Below are positions 51,401 to 63,091 of a stretch of DNA of 64,000 nucleotides, one piece after another. The position numbers and the translations under genes were made by a program. Origin of the DNA: Parapristionchus giblindavisi (Eukaryota > Nematoda > Chromadorea > Rhabditida > Diplogasteridae); assembly GCA_943737045.1 (NCBI GenBank), contig CALSFV010000078.1, forward strand, positions 383,688-447,687, written 5' to 3'. A model generated the notes under the pieces. It saw only the letters and a list, made by a program, of their open reading frames with translations, ran no database searches and was not told the DNA's origin. Each line of letters starts with the position of its first letter. Position 1 is the stretch's first letter.

Positions 51401-52802
51401 AGATTCTGTAGTGTCATCAACATAGTTTTCATTTCCACGCTCAATCGTTTTGACCAATCTTCGTCATCATCTTTCTGAATAAGAATACATTGAAACAATA
51501 ACACACTTCAAGAGTATTTCAAACTCTTCGCCATTGACAACAGGTTCTCGCTTTCTTGGACTTTGGTCGGTTTCAAATTAACAAGGTATATCCCTTTAAA
51601 CTACAAAAAACACCAAATTTTCATAGCGAGAACTATAACTTTTTAAGTACAAGTTTTTTCTTCGTTGATCAATTCCTTTAAAGAAATGCACAGCATATTT
51701 TAACTTCACTCTCTGCCTTAATTTGTTTGTAATGGAGAGTTATGGTAGCATGTTTAATTAATATAATTGTTATTATGATTACATTGTTCTTTTCATTCTT
51801 ATCTTCATTCTTCTTCTTCTTCCTTGTTGTTCTTCCTTTACTGTTCAATTCTGAATTGAATGAATGAATGGAATCGAATGTAAATAGATCTTATATGGAA
51901 GAGAAGATAGGAATACTCACTCAATGGAAGTGGCCGATCTGGTTGAACAGCTGGAATATAGTACATATCATTATAAAGTATTAGAGAAGATACAGATATA
52001 GAGACACAGAGAGACAGAGATTTTGAAAGTATAACACGACGATATAAATTTGTCTAGTTCATAAGATCGATCTCGTGTTATGTGAACAGTAGAGATCATT
52101 TATTGATTTAGATTAGAGTGGAAGTTAGAGAATAGAAATGAAAACTTGACAATAAATCTATTTTGGTTCTACTTTAGAGACTGTTCATCACATATGAATA
52201 ATATGATGACAATATGGGATATTGAGTGAAGATAAAAGGACAAAGATCAAAGATCGAAGATCAATGACTAACCTGACGGTCGCATTCCAGCCTCCAAACA
52301 TTTCTTCAATCGACAACTTCGACAAGTATTTCTCTCTCCAACTTTTACTGAACAATTTCCCTTATCGATACAATCGATCTGATCTACCTATAATATCGAT
52401 ATATTATTCCATCATTTTATTCTATCAACTCTTTTCATTCTTCTATCACATGATTTCTATCATACGATCAACAACAAAGAATGGTAGGAATACAAACTTT
52501 ATATCTTTGGCTGTGACTACTAACTATATCACACATCACAAGGATATAAGGTTTAGAGGACAAGGTATAAACCTTTTAAAATGAGTGGATTAGGCTCCTT
52601 TCAAATACAAATCATTATAACTAAAGATGTTTACCTTTTTAAGTGCTCTTCTAAAGAATCCTTTACATCCAACACAAGATAGTGCACCATAATGCATACT
52701 TGCACCTACATCTCCACATATTGTACAATCAGATGAAGTTATAGTTGATGAAGTTGATGGTTCATCTCCAAGAGATAGAGATAATAGAGAATAGTAGGTC
52801 AT
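42417..52802 (-). CDS. nuclear hormone receptor, zinc-finger transcription factor
   Basis: DNA-binding domain in two exons: 52802-52635 ([19 protein letters not shown]-box [14 protein letters not shown]) and 52387-52273 ([20 protein letters not shown] then [10 protein letters not shown]). All eight zinc cysteines are present. The linker has QPDRPLPL (about 51940). The ligand-binding domain runs through exons near 51480-51400, 51070-50960, 50915-50780 ([18 protein letters not shown]), 50680-50610 ([18 protein letters not shown]), 50440-50380, 50160-50050 ([19 protein letters not shown]), 48685-48520 ([20 protein letters not shown]) and 47449-47332 ([13 protein letters not shown], the activation helix). 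After a 4.3-kb intron an exon (43031-42832) adds a tail with [20 protein letters not shown], and the last exon ends QTYTGHN. The fold is that of nematode HNF4-derived receptors. The start 52802 is the first ATG before the fingers. Some ligand-domain exon edges are approximate. Confidence 0.85.
43493..44843. mobile_element. 1.35-kb palindromic Tc1/mariner-type element, copy 2
   Basis: CAGTCGCGCCGGAAAGTCAG ends next to TA, inside the mariner. Its arms are shorter than in the 16541 copy, with the same internal motifs (TTTTTGAAAAATCATAAC, CCTCACTTTGAGGGC). Non-coding. Confidence 0.8.
44846..45149. mobile_element. 304-bp palindromic element
   Basis: CATCTCATATAGGGATGAGG and its complement at the ends, each next to TA. 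It shares its left TA with the right end of the preceding element, so the two sit back to back. Confidence 0.7.
45733..46485. repeat. palindromic insertion carrying two tRNA-like sequences
   Basis: The arms 45733-46020 and 46200-46485 are inverted copies (GGAACCATAATGCATTCCCG at the outside). Each arm contains a tRNA-like stretch: plus strand about 45917-45992 and minus strand about 46308-46233. These have the A-box-like TGGTGTAGTGGAT and the B-box-like GGTTCGATGCC. It sits in the transposase frame of the mariner. Confidence 0.65.
48740..49341. mobile_element. 0.6-kb palindromic intronic element
   Basis: GTATACCGTCAAAACGAAAA and its complement at the ends. Subterminal TTTGTGACAATTTGTGACAA direct repeats occur in both arms. 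It lies in a nuclear receptor intron. Confidence 0.65.
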
Positions 52803-53044
52803 TCAATCAAATGAATATATGAATAGAGAATTGAAGAAGATATGATCAATCGATAATATAGAAAGAGATTTATGATAATCCTATTAGTATAATAAAATGG
52901 AGAGAGACAACATACATGGATTATCCATATGAAGTATAGAGAAGATTGAATGATCTGAAAGGAGATAAAGAAAAATGAATGTGATAAGGGATAGATTCCT
53001 TTTTAGATTAGGGAACAAGATGAACACGTATCATGATCAATGCG

Positions 53045-53155
53045 ATTGGGTGGAGAGGTAGAGAGGGATGAAAAGGGAGAGGGAGAGAAGGGAGAGGGAG
53101 AGAAGGGAGAGGGAGAGAGATTGGGGAGGGAGAGATATTGGAGAGGGAGTGAATG
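53045..53155 (+). repeat. GA-rich purine tract (GAGAGGGAGAGAAGG repeats)
   Basis: Almost pure purine for about 110 bases, with a roughly 18-base unit repeated three times and then degraded. A long GA tract upstream of a gene can bind GAGA-type factors or form a triplex, but that is inference. Confidence 0.7.
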
Positions 53156-53604
53156 ATCAAAAGAGAGAAGTGGTACAACGAAAGAGGTTGAAAAAGGAGT
53201 TCAAGGAAATGTCTCCATTCTCTCTACGAGAATGAAGATAGTATTGTAGAGGTTTTATGATAAGAATATGAATAAAGAATGAAGAATTGACAATTGAATA
53301 GAAAATTTGTATGAATACAATCATTATCCATGTACGACAAACCACTTATTATAATATTCTGTTATTCTTCTCACTTTTACTTTATATCTATGATAGATAA
53401 ATGATTAGAGAGGTTAACTGAATATAGACAATCTATACAAATCCAAAAGAGATCTTGAAGGGATGAAACAATTGATCCATTCATATGCACAAATTCTATA
53501 TCATTATGATTCACTCTTTAGTATTCGGCAAATGATTGTTTACTCTCTCGGAAACATTTTACACATCAATCGAGTTTACTTCTTTCATATTTATGATATT
53601 TGTA

Positions 53605-53660
53605 GTTAATTTAATTTAATTTAATTTATCATACATTGAATAAATGTGACAACAAGTGAT
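53605..53660 (-). repeat. retroposon 3' tail
   Basis: Minus-strand reading ends CACATTTATTCAATGTATGA then TAAATTAAATTAAATTAA, the hairpin-plus-tail end found on the LINE fragment and at 1826. Confidence 0.4.
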
Positions 53661-53709
53661 AAATGAACAGTGTGAGCTGAGGGGGTCGGAGAGAGGGAGG
53701 GAAAGATCT

Positions 53710-55625
53710 CAACTGTGTATCGTCGCTTCCAGGTTCAATATATCACGGGTATCCGGTAAAAGTGTATGAGCGCCTGCTACTAGGAAAAATTTTTCTCTCG
53801 GATTTGGATGAAAGTCGATTGGTGGATGTGGTTGGGAGTCATGAGAAGGCTTATCGACTTGATTTGGCCAAAATTGCAGATTATCGATTTTTTGTGATCT
53901 ACCACGGAAATTGCCATAACTCGGTTCATTTTCATCGTACAGAGACCGAACAGGAGTCATTCGAATCCTATTAGTATGCTCTACAAAAAAGGTGTTCGGC
54001 ATACAATGGCGGAAAACCCGTCTTCAATGTGTTTCACCCAAAAAACTGATTTTCTGACTAGAAAAGTGAGTGTTTCTCGAAAATTTCTCAGAAAGACAAT
54101 GAATTTTATTGCACCAATGGAATCGCCGCACCTGATATAGGGTACGTATGTAGTTCATTTGACTCATCTCTGGCCCCGGGATATCGAAATACTATATACT
54201 CCCGGACTTTTTTTGACCATAAATCGCTTCAAAATGATCCTAGAAACTATTTCAAAAAAGGAAAATGAAGCTCTCAACGAGCACAACAAAATATATTTAT
54301 TTGATTATCACGCTAGAAATCATCGTTCCCGAGCTATAATACGATTTCCTCAATTTGAAGGAAGCATCCGAATTTCTGTTATCTTTGTTTACATTCGAGA
54401 TTTTATTATTAGTAGCATAATTTTATCAAAAATTGCATGAGTTAGATTACTTTTACACAACTTAAAAAGTTTACATAGAATATAAATTGAGAATACAGAG
54501 AGAGAATAAATTAAATTGAGAATAAATTGAGAATAAATTGAGAATATTTGAGAATAAATTGAAAATACATTGAGAATAGAAGAATAATTGAGAATAAAAG
54601 AAGAAGGCAGTGACGGGGGGCAGAACCAAAAGAGATGTGGCGCTCGTCAAGAACTTCATCAATGAGTTTGAGGAGGTAGATAAGGATGGAGCATTCATCG
54701 AGGATGAAGTGGCAGCGTACGAGGATGATCGGATTATCACCCCTGACGATTGGATTCACAATGAGAAGGACAATCTGTTCACGGATGATGGCCCTGACCT
54801 ATCTAGTGAACTCGTATTCGATCAGAAAATGAATCCGCCGTTCTATTCTCAATTTATATTCTATGTAAACTTTATAAGTTGTGTAAAAGTAATCTAACTC
54901 ATGCTATGTTTGATAAAATTATGCTACTAATAATAAAATCTCGAATGTAAACAAAGATAACAGAAATTCGGATGCTTCCTTCAAATTGAGGAAATCGTAT
55001 TATAGCTCGGGAACGATGATTTCTAGCGTGATAATCAAATAAATATATTTTGTTGTGCTCGTTGAGAGCTTCATTTTCCTTTTTTGAAATAGTTTCTAGG
55101 ATCATTTTGAAGCGATTTCAAAAAACATTTTATTGAAAAAAATGACTAAGTCCGGGAGTATATAGTATTTCGATATCCCGGGGCCAGAGATGAGTCAAAT
55201 GAATTACATACGTACTCTATATAAGGAGCGGCGATTCCATTGGTGCAATAAAATTCATTGTCTTTCTGAGAAATTTTCGAGAAACACTCACTTTTCTAGT
55301 CAGAAAATCAGTTTTTTGGGTGAAACACATTGAAGACGGGTTTTCCACCAATGTGTGCCGAACACCTTTTTTTGTAGAGAACACTAATAGGATTCGAATG
55401 ACTCCTGTTCGGTCTCTGTACGCTGAAAATGAACCGAGTTATGGCAATTTCCGTGGTAGATCACAAAAAATCGATAATCTGCGATTTTGGCCAAATCAAG
55501 TCGATAAGCCTTCTCATGACCCCCAACCACATCCACCAATCGACTTTCATCCAAATCCGAGAGAAAAATTTTTCCTAGTAGCAACAGGGGGAGATTTTGA
55601 TACACTTTTACAGGAGACCCGAGAT
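53710..55625. repeat. 1.9-kb palindromic repeat with coding-like centre
   Basis: The arms 53765-54480 and 54880-55600 are inverted copies (for example CTAGTAGGAAAAATTTTTCTC-type ends and the shared frame RMTPVRSLY on opposite strands). The left inner boundary is a TTGAGAATAAA tandem array (54485-54600). The unique centre (54605-54850) is a coding-like stretch described separately. No transposase was recognised. Confidence 0.7.
54610..54897 (+). other. acidic open frame in the centre of the palindrome
   Basis: A 95-codon frame. Its unique part is GC-richer than the arms and encodes a strongly acidic peptide (for example FINEFEEVDKDGAFIEDEV and DDRIITPDDW). The last 20 codons run into the repeat arm. 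It could be a captured host exon or a remnant of the element's own gene. I do not recognise the family, and there is no evident promoter or splice context. Confidence 0.35.
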
Positions 55626-55771
55626 ATTAGGGTGGAGGAGGCCCTAAGCTGGAAGAGGACCGCTTTGTGTCAGACTGACATGAACCGGAAGGACAAGAAC
55701 AGGAGAATCCTTACTAGTTTGTGAATTGTGCAGGAAGTTCATGAAGTAATTGGTCAAATTATCTGTACATA

Positions 55772-57152
55772 CAGTGGTGGCCAGAAGGATATCATATTTT
55801 GGTTTTTTGGGCATAACTTTTCTTGTAGATAACCGATCACCTTGAAATTTTTATATAGTGTGTCCAAACATGTTTCACAATGTATACCGAGGTATGAGGC
55901 CGGTTTTTCAATTTAGACGGATCCCAGGCTACAGTATCCCAAAATGACCACAGGCCTCATTTTGATAACTTGAAGTTGCGACGTATTTTCGTTGTTTTAA
56001 ACAATTTTTTAAGTTAAGGAAAAGTACTTACGCATGCTACTATAGTCATTCATCGATACTGCATACAGTTATTAGATATTAATATTCATATCGTAGGCAT
56101 ATTGTGAATTTCAAAAGTAGCAACTTTTTTCATCATTTTTGCTTGTTTCTTGTCATTTTTAAATGTATATTTCTTGAATTTTTGTTTTTATACTCTGGTA
56201 ATACCGAAATTTGTATTATATCTCTTCCTTGATACCTTGCCCGTGAGGTTTGAATGGTCTGAAGCAATCAGAACCTGCTCACCAGTTTATTGAAAACCAG
56301 TGTACGATCTCTCGTGTCATCAAAAAGGTTCCCAAATTCGTCATCAACTGTCAACCCTCATTGCCTGGTGTTTCACGTATTACCTATGACCTTGATGACA
56401 GAAATATCATCAGTGTATCGCGCGATATCCCGCGTTCGAACTCAACAATCAACTAGCAAAAAATGACACTGTACGGTGGCGCTCCTCCTTCGACTCGCAC
56501 CATCCTCGGACGACCGGGTTGACGTTCGCAGACCAGTCGGGGCTCGAGAGGATGTCCACAAGATCGTCCCCTAGGAGAATCACGGAGTCAGAATCGTCAT
56601 GGTGCACAGGAACTCGTATTATGTCCTTTGCAGCGAATCAATGGAATCATGATCGCAACGGCTATCGTACGCTTCTCCTCGCCGCACGTTGTTAGAGCAG
56701 TCAGAACCACGGAAACTAAGTACTAAATTAATATTTATTGATTTAATCTATTTAATAGAAGATTTGAACCTAAATTGTTGCCCCGACATCACCCACGTGA
56801 GCTATCCACTCTGTTAGTAATTTAATCAATTATTTTGATTGTTGACATGTTGAATATTGTTAATAATTTTTTAAAATTGATTTTTAAAATATATTCGTGA
56901 AAAAAAACGAAAAAACCTGCATGAATACATTTAAAAATTACAGGAGAAGTAACTTCATCAAAATGAGCGGTCACGGTCATTTTGGGTTCTTGTATCCTAG
57001 AAGCCGATAAAATTGAAAACCCGGCCCCATGCCTCGGTATACATTGTGAAACATGTTTAAGCACACTATATAAAAATTTCAAGCTGATCGGTTATCTACA
57101 AGAAAGGTTATGCTCAAAAAACCAAAATATGATATCCTTCTGGCCACCACTG
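55772..57152. mobile_element. Tc1-family element, degraded
   Basis: Ends CAGTGGTGGCCAGAAGGATA match the Tc1 terminus style (CAGTGCTGGCC...), flanked by TA. The subterminal inverted repeats are about 150 bp or more. Transposase remnants on the plus strand around 56250-56720 carry helix-turn-helix-like text (TISRVIKKVPK, GVSRITYDLDDRNIISVSR) with stops and a large deletion. Inactive, 1381 bp. Confidence 0.8.
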
Positions 57153-57332
57153 TAACTGATAACTTTCAATGCGAACAATTTCCCACACATCTACGTATTT
57201 CATTCTCGTACTTTATTTGATATTTTTTCAATATTGAATTTGTAACAGAACTTTCAGTGCATACAATGAACAAAAGTAGTTGATATAAAGTCAATATAAC
57301 ATATTATAACAGTAGCCAATAGTTACAGTATT

Positions 57333-60101
57333 CTAATGAATCGATGATGATGGACGAATAGGAAGAGTTCTCACTGATGATATAGCTGTACTTAATTTAC
57401 TATTCTCACGTGATGAAATGAACTTCTCAGGAACGCAAAATAATTTCATTATGAATCTGAAATGTAGATTATATAAGAAGTTCTATGAGGATAGGGTCCG
57501 AGGTACATTTTCATGAAAGTAATTATTCCGAATAAGTTGAGTGCGGAGAGCAAGGATCACCCACTCGGTCATGAAAATCGATTTCTGATCTTTGATATTT
57601 ATAAGAAAAAATCAAACACTATCAATTTTGAGGTTGAAAAAATGATTATATATTGAAATTTTTGAGTACATTATTAAAATTTGCTAATAAAATTTTTCGA
57701 CCATTTTTAGCTCAAATTTCGATTTTCACTCTTCAAAATTTGCGAAAAATTTTTTTGTGACGAGTAATTAAGAGAATTTAGAAAGAAGAATAATGAAAAA
57801 AGTTTGAAGTGTGAACTCAAGTTTGAATGAAGTTTTTTTTCGAAATTTTTCTTTTTCTTTGTATGGGCATGGGCGTATATAGATCTGATTGTGAGATTGA
57901 TAAATGTTGGCCAAAATTTAGTGAGGAACACGAAACAAATATTTTCGTAGCCCGGTTTTCCCAAATAGGCAATGAATACCGCTTTTGAGTGCGAATTTTG
58001 AGTCCGAAAAAATAATCCAACGTATCTAATCTTCTTCCCTACCTGAGAAAATTGATTTTTTTGCTTTTATGCGGTAATTCAAAAATCAAAGATCAGAAAT
58101 AGATTTTCGTGACTCCTGCTCTCCGCACTCACAATCAACTTACCATAAATAGCTACTTTCCATAAAATAAACCTCGGACCGTGGTGCATTCGTTTTGTGG
58201 GGGTAGGTCTCACATACAACTTCTTATATAACTTATGTACTCATTTTTTCTATTAAGAAACTAACATTCTATATGGTCTGACGTAATAAATAGTGATGAA
58301 TGGTGCGGTAGCTGGCATGATACTCCATACCTTCAATATAATATTTTGTGAAATATCAAAATACGTATTATAACTCACAGACATAGTTAAATGTTCTTGT
58401 AGAACGGAACAAATAGAGAATGCCTGACATGAAACATAAGAGAATCCACCTCCAAAGAAGAATATAGGAAGAAGAGATTGAAGAGATAGAACATGAAATA
58501 TTAAATTCAATATACGATACATTGAAGATATGACAATATGATGATCGGGTATGTTCATCTCATAATGTTCAGTCTTTTCGGTTCTGTTGAAACTGTGTGA
58601 AATTATAGAAGTTTTCTTGTAGGGATAACAAAATATAAATGTATTCATTATATTGAGTAGGTATACTTACTCTGACAAGACTCGAATGTTGTTCATGGGT
58701 CTTTCTACTCATTTCACTCACATTCTTACGTAGTATATTCAAAACCTCAAATACAGCTTCATATACTGAATAATACTGATATGCCTCACTTTTGATCGAA
58801 GATAAAATATGATGAACATGGCGGGTACGCAGGGAAGAATCATGAATGCTATGGTAAATGCGATACGAAACTTAGTAATCGATGCGTGACCTGAAATTAA
58901 TTTGTGATTGATTGATATTTTTTCGATTTCTGTCTTACCAGTCCATAGATATCCTTTATTGTATTCAAAATCAGGTTTAACAGGAAGAATTGCAGCTAAT
59001 ACTTCTTCATTTGGATCAAGTGCAAATAGGAAGATTATCTATTATTATTATTGATTAGTTATAGAATTATAGTTAATCTGCATGAAAATATATAAAGGAA
59101 AATTAATATAATGTACATGTATAATAAATAGAGATATTTCATTTTGCCACAAAATGTATCGATCATCAATGCTTTCTTTCCTTTTTAATCAAAAAGATCC
59201 TATGTACCATAAGAGACAAAGAAGGAATATAAACGATTAATAGAATAAATGCGAGAAAAGGTCGAGAAGGAAGATCAGATGCACTGTAATTATAATATAA
59301 TAATATACATTACATTACATCATAATCTCTCAGTGAAAATGGGCTCCTTGGCCACAGGGCGCACTGGGAGATTCTGCTGTACTCTATTCAATGATAATTT
59401 TCAATATGCATTGTTTCTTTGATTCCAAATAGCTCTTCATTTCTACCGTCTGATGAAAAATTTTCAAATTCTAGTAATTTTCAAGAAAAAAAAGTGATTT
59501 ACGAAAATAAATTTTAAACGGAAATAATTATTTTTAGTATTGATTGAATAGAGTTACTGTTTGAGAACATAGAGACGATATGTGAAAGAAACGATGATGA
59601 GATATAATGAATGGGCAAATGTATGAAGCATTGTACAATATGCTGAAATATTCATTGAGTTTCATAATAGGATATCAATTCGACACTTACCAAAATGGCA
59701 CAGAAACGGAGTCGTGAGTGTACAAGGACCGAGATAAATATAAGCAAGTGTCATGTCGGCGGGAATTACACTGTAATATAATTGAATATTGAACATTATG
59801 ATTATTGAATATATGTTGATTGATTGAATTAAAATGTCTTCAAACCGTATCATAGTTATCAAACTTGTGATACATGCAATGAAATCAATGAATACTGCAT
59901 TTGATAGAATCACTGAATAAGTTCTAAAACAGGATATTATTATTGTTTTTAAGCTAGTAGATAGACATACCGCAAACTTGGAGGTGATTTGAATATGATC
60001 GCAATGAGAAGTGAAAGATTTCCAATTGATCCAACGAGATCAGATAGCCCATGAAAGGATATTGCAATAACATCATGGATTGGTAGAATGGCTGGCCACA
60101 T
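57333..60101 (-). CDS. Srd-type seven-transmembrane chemoreceptor
   Basis: Minus-strand exons include 60101-59971 (MWPAILPIHD, GLSDLVGSIGNLSLL, KSPPSLRTYS), 59923-59846 (VILSNAVFIDFIACITSLIT), 59770-59691 (VIPADMTLAYIYLGPC) and about 59645-59575 (TMLHTFAHSLYLIIVSFTYR). Then come about 59285-59205, 59110-58940 (DPNEEVLAAILPVKPDFEYN), 58895-58690 (FTIAFMILPCVPAMFII, VSEMSRKTHEQHSSL), about 58520-58385 (SYVSCQAFSICSVLQEHL), 58335-58265 (ATAPFITIYYVRPYR) and 57460-57333 (MKLFCVPEKF to the stop). Segment order and the IPxxxxLxYIxxGPC, AHSLY and YYVRPYR motifs are those of Srd/Str receptors. The last intron is enlarged by a palindrome. The ATG could instead be at 60254 in the same frame. Confidence 0.8.
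57488..58195. repeat. palindromic insertion in the chemoreceptor intron
   Basis: TCCGAGGTACATTTTCATG at the left and the mirrored end AAATAAACCTCGGA. TGAGTGCGGAGAGCAAGGATC matches reversed CTCCTGCTCTCCGCACTCA. Arms are about 120 bp around a long AT-rich centre. Confidence 0.55.
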
Positions 60102-60259
60102 ATGTAGATACTGTAGAATACAAATATTAGCCAAGTAGTAGTGATGAGGTAATGGTAATGATTCGATGAAAAAATATAAGGGATTAACTAGGAAAAAAGT
60201 GATAGTCCGCCCATAATTAATATTCATGGGAATGGGATATAAACTAATAGACATGAACT

Positions 60260-61160
60260 ATTCTATTGAGAATGTTCCCACAATCAAAGTCAAAGATATA
60301 ACTATTTTCTTGATGACGAAGTTTTAATGTACTAAGGAAAGATTGTAATTTGGTTGAACCTTGCACTGGGAAAGTTATCTTAAAATCATGATAGCACATG
60401 ATGTCTTATAGAGTGGTCAATGAAAGAAGAAAGATAATCCCAATCGTCATAATCTGCTTACAATCATCCAGATCTCTATAAAACAACAAAAACCTACACC
60501 ATGTTGTAGCTGCTTTGACAGATCATTTTTGAAGAATAATGAACTTTTTTCAGTTAATCTAATTCTCTTAGACTGCGTGGGTTGTGTGAACTTTTAATTC
60601 GAGATAAATGGTAGTCTCCACAATATTGACATTAAATATTGGTTGATGATCGTTATAGAAGACATTGTATGATAGCAATGAACTTTTCCTGATGGTACAA
60701 TTTAAGACCCAATCCTCCAGAGTAGCCGCTCAAATAGATAGGTATCCCGAGTTTCTGATAAATATATCAGATAGTTAACCATTGGAACTCACTCGAGAGT
60801 AGTTTGGTTTCCAAAAGGTAAAAGAGTTATTCTAGATAAATCTTACCACAATATATGAGTACTTAAATGATTTAATCTTGAGTTTCTATGCTCCTTTTTT
60901 CGGGACAATTTATTTTGCATACACGATGTCAGCGGAATCATTTGATTATTTATTTGTGTCCCTACATTTCTGACAATTGGTTCCTGAATTCGTACATTTC
61001 TGACAATTGGTTTGAAATAATAATGAGAAAAAAAATGATTAGCAAATGTCGCTACATAAAATAATTTATTGTTAACACGTAGGTTATATTATATAAAGCA
61101 TGGAAAATTAAAAGGGATAAACAAGAGAGAAATATGTATACATACATAGGTAGAATAATA
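60260..61160. other. intergenic, nothing recognised
   Basis: AT-rich spacer between the Srd gene and the secreted-protein gene. A short direct repeat (CATTTCTGACAATTGGTT-like, near 60965-61012) is the only feature noticed. Confidence 0.45.
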
Positions 61161-61162
61161 TA

Positions 61163-62878
61163 TTAAACTTTGAATTCATCATGAAATATCGATTTCTTTC
61201 CAAATATTTCATTCAATGTTTCAGTCCATTGATCAAACGCAATCCTCGCACACATTTTCTGCTCGATGTGAATGAACTTATTATCGAATTTCTGCAATTA
61301 GTGAAAATAAAATCACTTCACGATCGATCGATTGATCATTCCTACCGTAGCCGCTGTTCCGCAAACATCATCTTCAGGTACCCCATGGACTTGTCTACCG
61401 AATACATTAGTACCAGCGACCAGAGTACATGTTTCATCACCCTTTGGAGTATTTCCAATGATTTTCCCATTTGAAGTACGGGTTATCGATTTAGCTATCT
61501 GATTTATTGATTGATAATTAGATAATTGATTGGGATAACTCTGACTTGATCAGCAACATTATCGGTATTGTAAATGGAATTGGATCCTGATGCTCCGAGT
61601 GAGACAAAAGCACTTGATTGTAAACAACTAAACATTTATTAATACTAATACAAAATTGTTTTGGGCAACAAAAATTTTTTTAAAATTAATCTTTGCCTAC
61701 CTTTTCATGTGATTTTCGAAAGACTGCATATTTAACTGTACAGTACATATCAGATACAGTAACCTTATCCACAAACCTTGTCTCAGCCATTCCATGCCAT
61801 TGAATATGATGATCATCAATACGACTCTTTGATACATCATAAACACCCTTCAATCAATCAATAATATCTTAATCAATCAATAAGTGTCCACCGTACCTGT
61901 AACATCGTATGAAACATCATATTTGTATTGTGAGCAGCGTCCGCAGCAGTATTACCGGGTTGACATGTCGAATCGGGGTTACTGTAAGAGCATATCATCG
62001 ATCATGAACTCAATACCGTAACCCACCCCACGATAGCAAATCTACTGATACCATTATTCATTAGTGTACGACTCTTGGTTGATTCGAAAAGTGTCGCAGA
62101 TTGTTCAGTAACTCCACCATCACTCTAAAGATTATTGATTGGATAGACAAGATAAGTGTGATCTACCTCAAAATGTGCTACAGAATGATGTACATTCATG
62201 ACATCATTACTGGGTATTCTAATAACTCCATAACCAAATGTTCGAGGGAACATTTCATAAGCTTCTGAAGGGATTGGTTCATGAATCACACAATATTGGT
62301 CCTGAACGGAATTCAATTCATTACGGTAGGAATGGATTACTGTAACCTGGAATGGAGTGAGTGATATTGTTCCTTCAAGAACTGGAAAGAGACTAGAAAT
62401 ACTTGAGTTCGTACAAATCTTCAAATCTTTCTGGATCATTAATATATTGATTAACTGTAAATATCGAAAAAAATGATCCATCTGTTAATCAAATTCCAAC
62501 CTGTCTCATGTATTTCCTCTCGTTATCCGATGGTAATCTATTATTGAATTCTTCCTAAAAAAGATGTGTACATTTTTTAAATCTCTCCGAAATATTCAAA
62601 GGTAAGGTACGAAATAAATAGGATTAAAGGGACTAAAGATATCTTCACTGTTCATTCCGTTAGTTTATTTCTTTATCAGTGGAAGATTCAATCTCTTTTA
62701 CCATTTTCTTCATAATCTCCAAATAGAAAATAATAATAATAATCACCGCTGAAAGTGTATTTTCTCTTGCAAAATGATTTTCCATGATCGTATTCAATTC
62801 CTTTATTGATTTGATTCCATCAAATGAATCTCCTCTACACAATCCAATTGAGATTATAATTAATACTATCATTAACAT
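61163..62878 (-). CDS. secreted protein of unknown function
   Basis: The minus-strand gene opens at 62878 with a clear signal peptide (MLMIVLIIISIGLCRGDSF). It continues through exons with KELNTIMENHF, EEFNNRLPSDNERKYMRQ (about 62550), FQVTVIHSYRNELNSVQDQ and SEAYEMFPRTFGYGVIRIPS (62340-62165). Then come LFESTKSRTLMNNGISRFAI (about 62080), GNTAADAAHNTNMMFHTML (about 61940), KSRIDDHHIQWHGMAETRF (about 61815), VSLGASGSNSIYN (about 61600), GDETCTLVAGTNVFGRQVHG (about 61410) and FIHIEQKMCARIAFDQWTE. It ends HDEFKV at 61163. It has several cysteines and no membrane segment after the signal peptide. I do not recognise the family. Exons between 62760 and 62480 are uncertain. Confidence 0.65.
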
Positions 62879-63091
62879 CTATAATAATAATTATTATAAT
62901 TATAATAATATTCATTTGTGTTGGTTACACTTATTTGTACATAGAAAGAAGAAGAAGAAGAAGAAGATACAAATAGAATTTACAACTATTATATGATAAG
63001 AACGAAAAGAATACAACGAACACTCAAAATGTTTTCGTTTCATAAGAAATGATAAAGAGATAAACAACTATTCAATCTGTACTCAAATATA

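Larger units (their letters stand above)
52803..53699. other. upstream region of the nuclear receptor gene
   Basis: Presumed promoter region. It contains a GA-rich tract at 53045-53155 made of GGAGAGGGAGAGAAG repeats, and a retroposon 3' tail at 53605-53655. No exon was seen. Confidence 0.5.

Noticed and set aside
55320..55724. 134-codon plus frame
   Set aside because: Most of it is the arm of the palindrome and is mirrored by the 53709-54002 minus frame.
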